Shown here piece after piece: positions 48,187 through 49,084 of a stretch of 49,084 nt of DNA. Position 1 is the stretch's first letter; each line of letters opens with the position of its first letter. The translations under genes were made by a program, and so were the position numbers. The notes under the pieces were generated by a model that ran no database searches, was not told the DNA's origin, and was given only the letters and a program-made list of their open reading frames with translations. The stretch comes from Gordonia rhizosphera NBRC 16068 (GTDB taxonomy: Bacteria > Actinomycetota > Actinomycetes > Mycobacteriales > Mycobacteriaceae): contig NZ_BAHC01000185.1 of the NCBI RefSeq assembly GCF_000298195.1, positions 1-49,084 on the forward strand. Direction: 5' to 3'.

Positions 48187-49084
48187 CGCGCATACACCGC
48201 GTTCACCTCGGCCTCTCTGATCCCGAACTCCTCGAGGGTGTATCGGTGCACGCCGTGCGCGTTCTGGGCGTGCCCGGCCCGATGCTCCTCCATCCGGGAC
48301 CGAGTCGAGTCGGTGAGAACGAAACCCGCAGCGGCATAGATGCGTTCGACCTGGGCCATCGGATCGTCGATCAGGTCGTCGTAGCGGACGTCGAGGAACA
48401 CGTCGGGCCGGATGGCACGAACATCCAGCGCGCGGTCGACCATGTCACCGTTTCGCCGCAGCCAATGCCGGGCCACCGCTTCGGCATCGACATGATCGCT
48501 GAACATCGAATGTCCGTGGGCCAGCATGCTGGAGAATGACGCCGTGGTGCGCAGCGGGTCGCGGTGGGTTTGCACGATCACCGCATCGGGGAACACGTCG
48601 AGCAGCGTGTCGAGGTGTTCGAGGTGGGCGGGAGTCTTGAGGACCCAACGGGGCCGCGGATTCTGGAACGCCAGAACCTGCAGCAATGTCTTCAGGTACG
48701 CATATGATCCGTGCATGTCCTGGTGGGCCAGCCAGTCGGCGTAAGATGGCACGGTCAGCATCGCCTCGGGAACCTGCGACAGCAGCGAATACTCCTGCAG
48801 CAGCACGTCTTCCTCCGGTCCGTCGGCCTCCACCGCGTGGATCGCGAAGAATTGAGGGTTCAGGTAGCGCAACGACCATTCGGCAAGTCTGGTCTGGGCG
48901 ATGCGCACCGTCGGTTTGCCCGGCTTCTCGTGCTTGCGCGGAAGGACGTGCACGACCTCCCACGACCCGACCGACCGCATCTGCGGGTCCGCGCCGATCA
49001 GTCGGTGCAGCATGGTGGTTCCGCTACGCTGCAGCCCGGCGATGACGATCGGCGGAGTGATGGGCAGATCGGTGATCTCAGGGT
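48162..49084 (-). CDS. Sulfotransferase-family protein (5' end beyond window)
   Basis: Partial: the frame stays open to the window edge (about 307 residues visible). The PAPS 5'-phosphosulfate loop IAGLQRSGTTMLHRLIG lies close to the edge, so only a short N terminus is missing; an internal Met within this motif is not the start. PRWVLKTPAHLEHLDTLLDV, and QTHRDPLRTTAS carry the 3'-phosphate binding residues. Typical of the Sulfotransfer_3 family found widely in mycobacteria and relatives. Acceptor unknown. Confidence 0.85.
   Translation of the reverse strand, partial: PEITDLPITPPIVIAGLQRSGTTMLHRLIGADPQMRSVGSWEVVHVLPRKHEKPGKPTVRIAQTRLAEWSLRYLNPQFFAIHAVEADGPEEDVLLQEYSLLSQVPEAMLTVPSYADWLAHQDMHGSYAYLKTLLQVLAFQNPRPRWVLKTPAHLEHLDTLLDVFPDAVIVQTHRDPLRTTASFSSMLAHGHSMFSDHVDAEAVARHWLRRNGDMVDRALDVRAIRPDVFLDVRYDDLIDDPMAQVERIYAAAGFVLTDSTRSRMEEHRAGHAQNAHGVHRYTLEEFGIREAEVNAVYARYRAAFDL

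Overview
The window is high-GC DNA with dense, often overlapping genes (many GTGA/ATGA stop-start overlaps), actinobacterial regulatory signals (a textbook LexA/SOS box, a GlnR-like box, several -10 elements about 12-13 nt before a start codon as in leaderless mRNAs) and catabolic gene families typical of soil mycolate actinobacteria (Rhodococcus/Gordonia/Mycobacterium-like). The genus is an inference from gene content. No rRNA, tRNA, CRISPR array, transposase or phage gene was seen.

Layout. (1) 1-9.8 kb: a LysR regulator, a flavin-dependent monooxygenase, three adenylate-forming acyl-CoA ligases and a cyclase-family hydrolase, arranged around an unusual regulator that carries both an XRE-type and a TetR-type DNA-binding domain and has a palindrome over its own start codon. 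(2) 9.8-20.8 kb: an aromatic-acid catabolic island. couN-couO-couM (SDR, amidohydrolase, MaoC hydratase), couR (MarR) and couL (CoA ligase) match in order and family the Rhodococcus p-hydroxycinnamate beta-oxidative deacetylation pathway. Next to it are an IclR regulator and the operon pobA-pcaH-pcaG-pcaB-pcaC. Together these would take p-coumarate to 4-hydroxybenzoate, protocatechuate and the 3-oxoadipate enol-lactone. No pcaD/L, pcaIJ or pcaF lies in the window. couR and couL converge on a 376-nt gap filled with 21-bp periodic repeats. (3) 20.9-23.6 kb: an orphan helicase-associated-domain protein and a DUF222-HNH nuclease with a perfect SOS box.

(4) 23.7-35.5 kb: the most interesting region, an amine/nitrogen-acquisition locus in two transcription units. 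The upstream unit encodes a cupin, a DmmA-like zinc-ribbon protein, two ferredoxin-type reductases, two DUF3445 haem-dependent N-demethylase-like subunits (one fused to its own DmmA-like domain) and an ammonium transporter. The downstream unit encodes a GlnT/GmaS-type glutamine synthetase and three glutamate-synthase-like subunits (amidotransferase, GXGXG protein, FMN protein) equivalent to N-methylglutamate synthase. Each unit ends in a hairpin, and both are preceded by the same palindrome (GTCTAC-N5-GTAGAC). The upstream unit also has a good GlnR-like box. No N-methylglutamate dehydrogenase is present here, which raises the possibility that the haem N-demethylases complete the cycle.

(5) 35.5-40.7 kb: ribokinase-like PfkB kinase, enoyl-CoA hydratase, OPT-family transporter, a thioredoxin behind a CsoR-family-type operator, and a DsbA/FrnE-like oxidoreductase. 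(6) 40.7-49.1 kb: a MarR regulator, a linalool dehydratase/isomerase-like protein with an adjacent membrane protein, an SDR, a crotonase with a long N-terminal half, a family III CoA-transferase, a YtcJ-like amidohydrolase and a sulfotransferase cut by the window edge. The functions of regions 1 and 6 are known only at family level.
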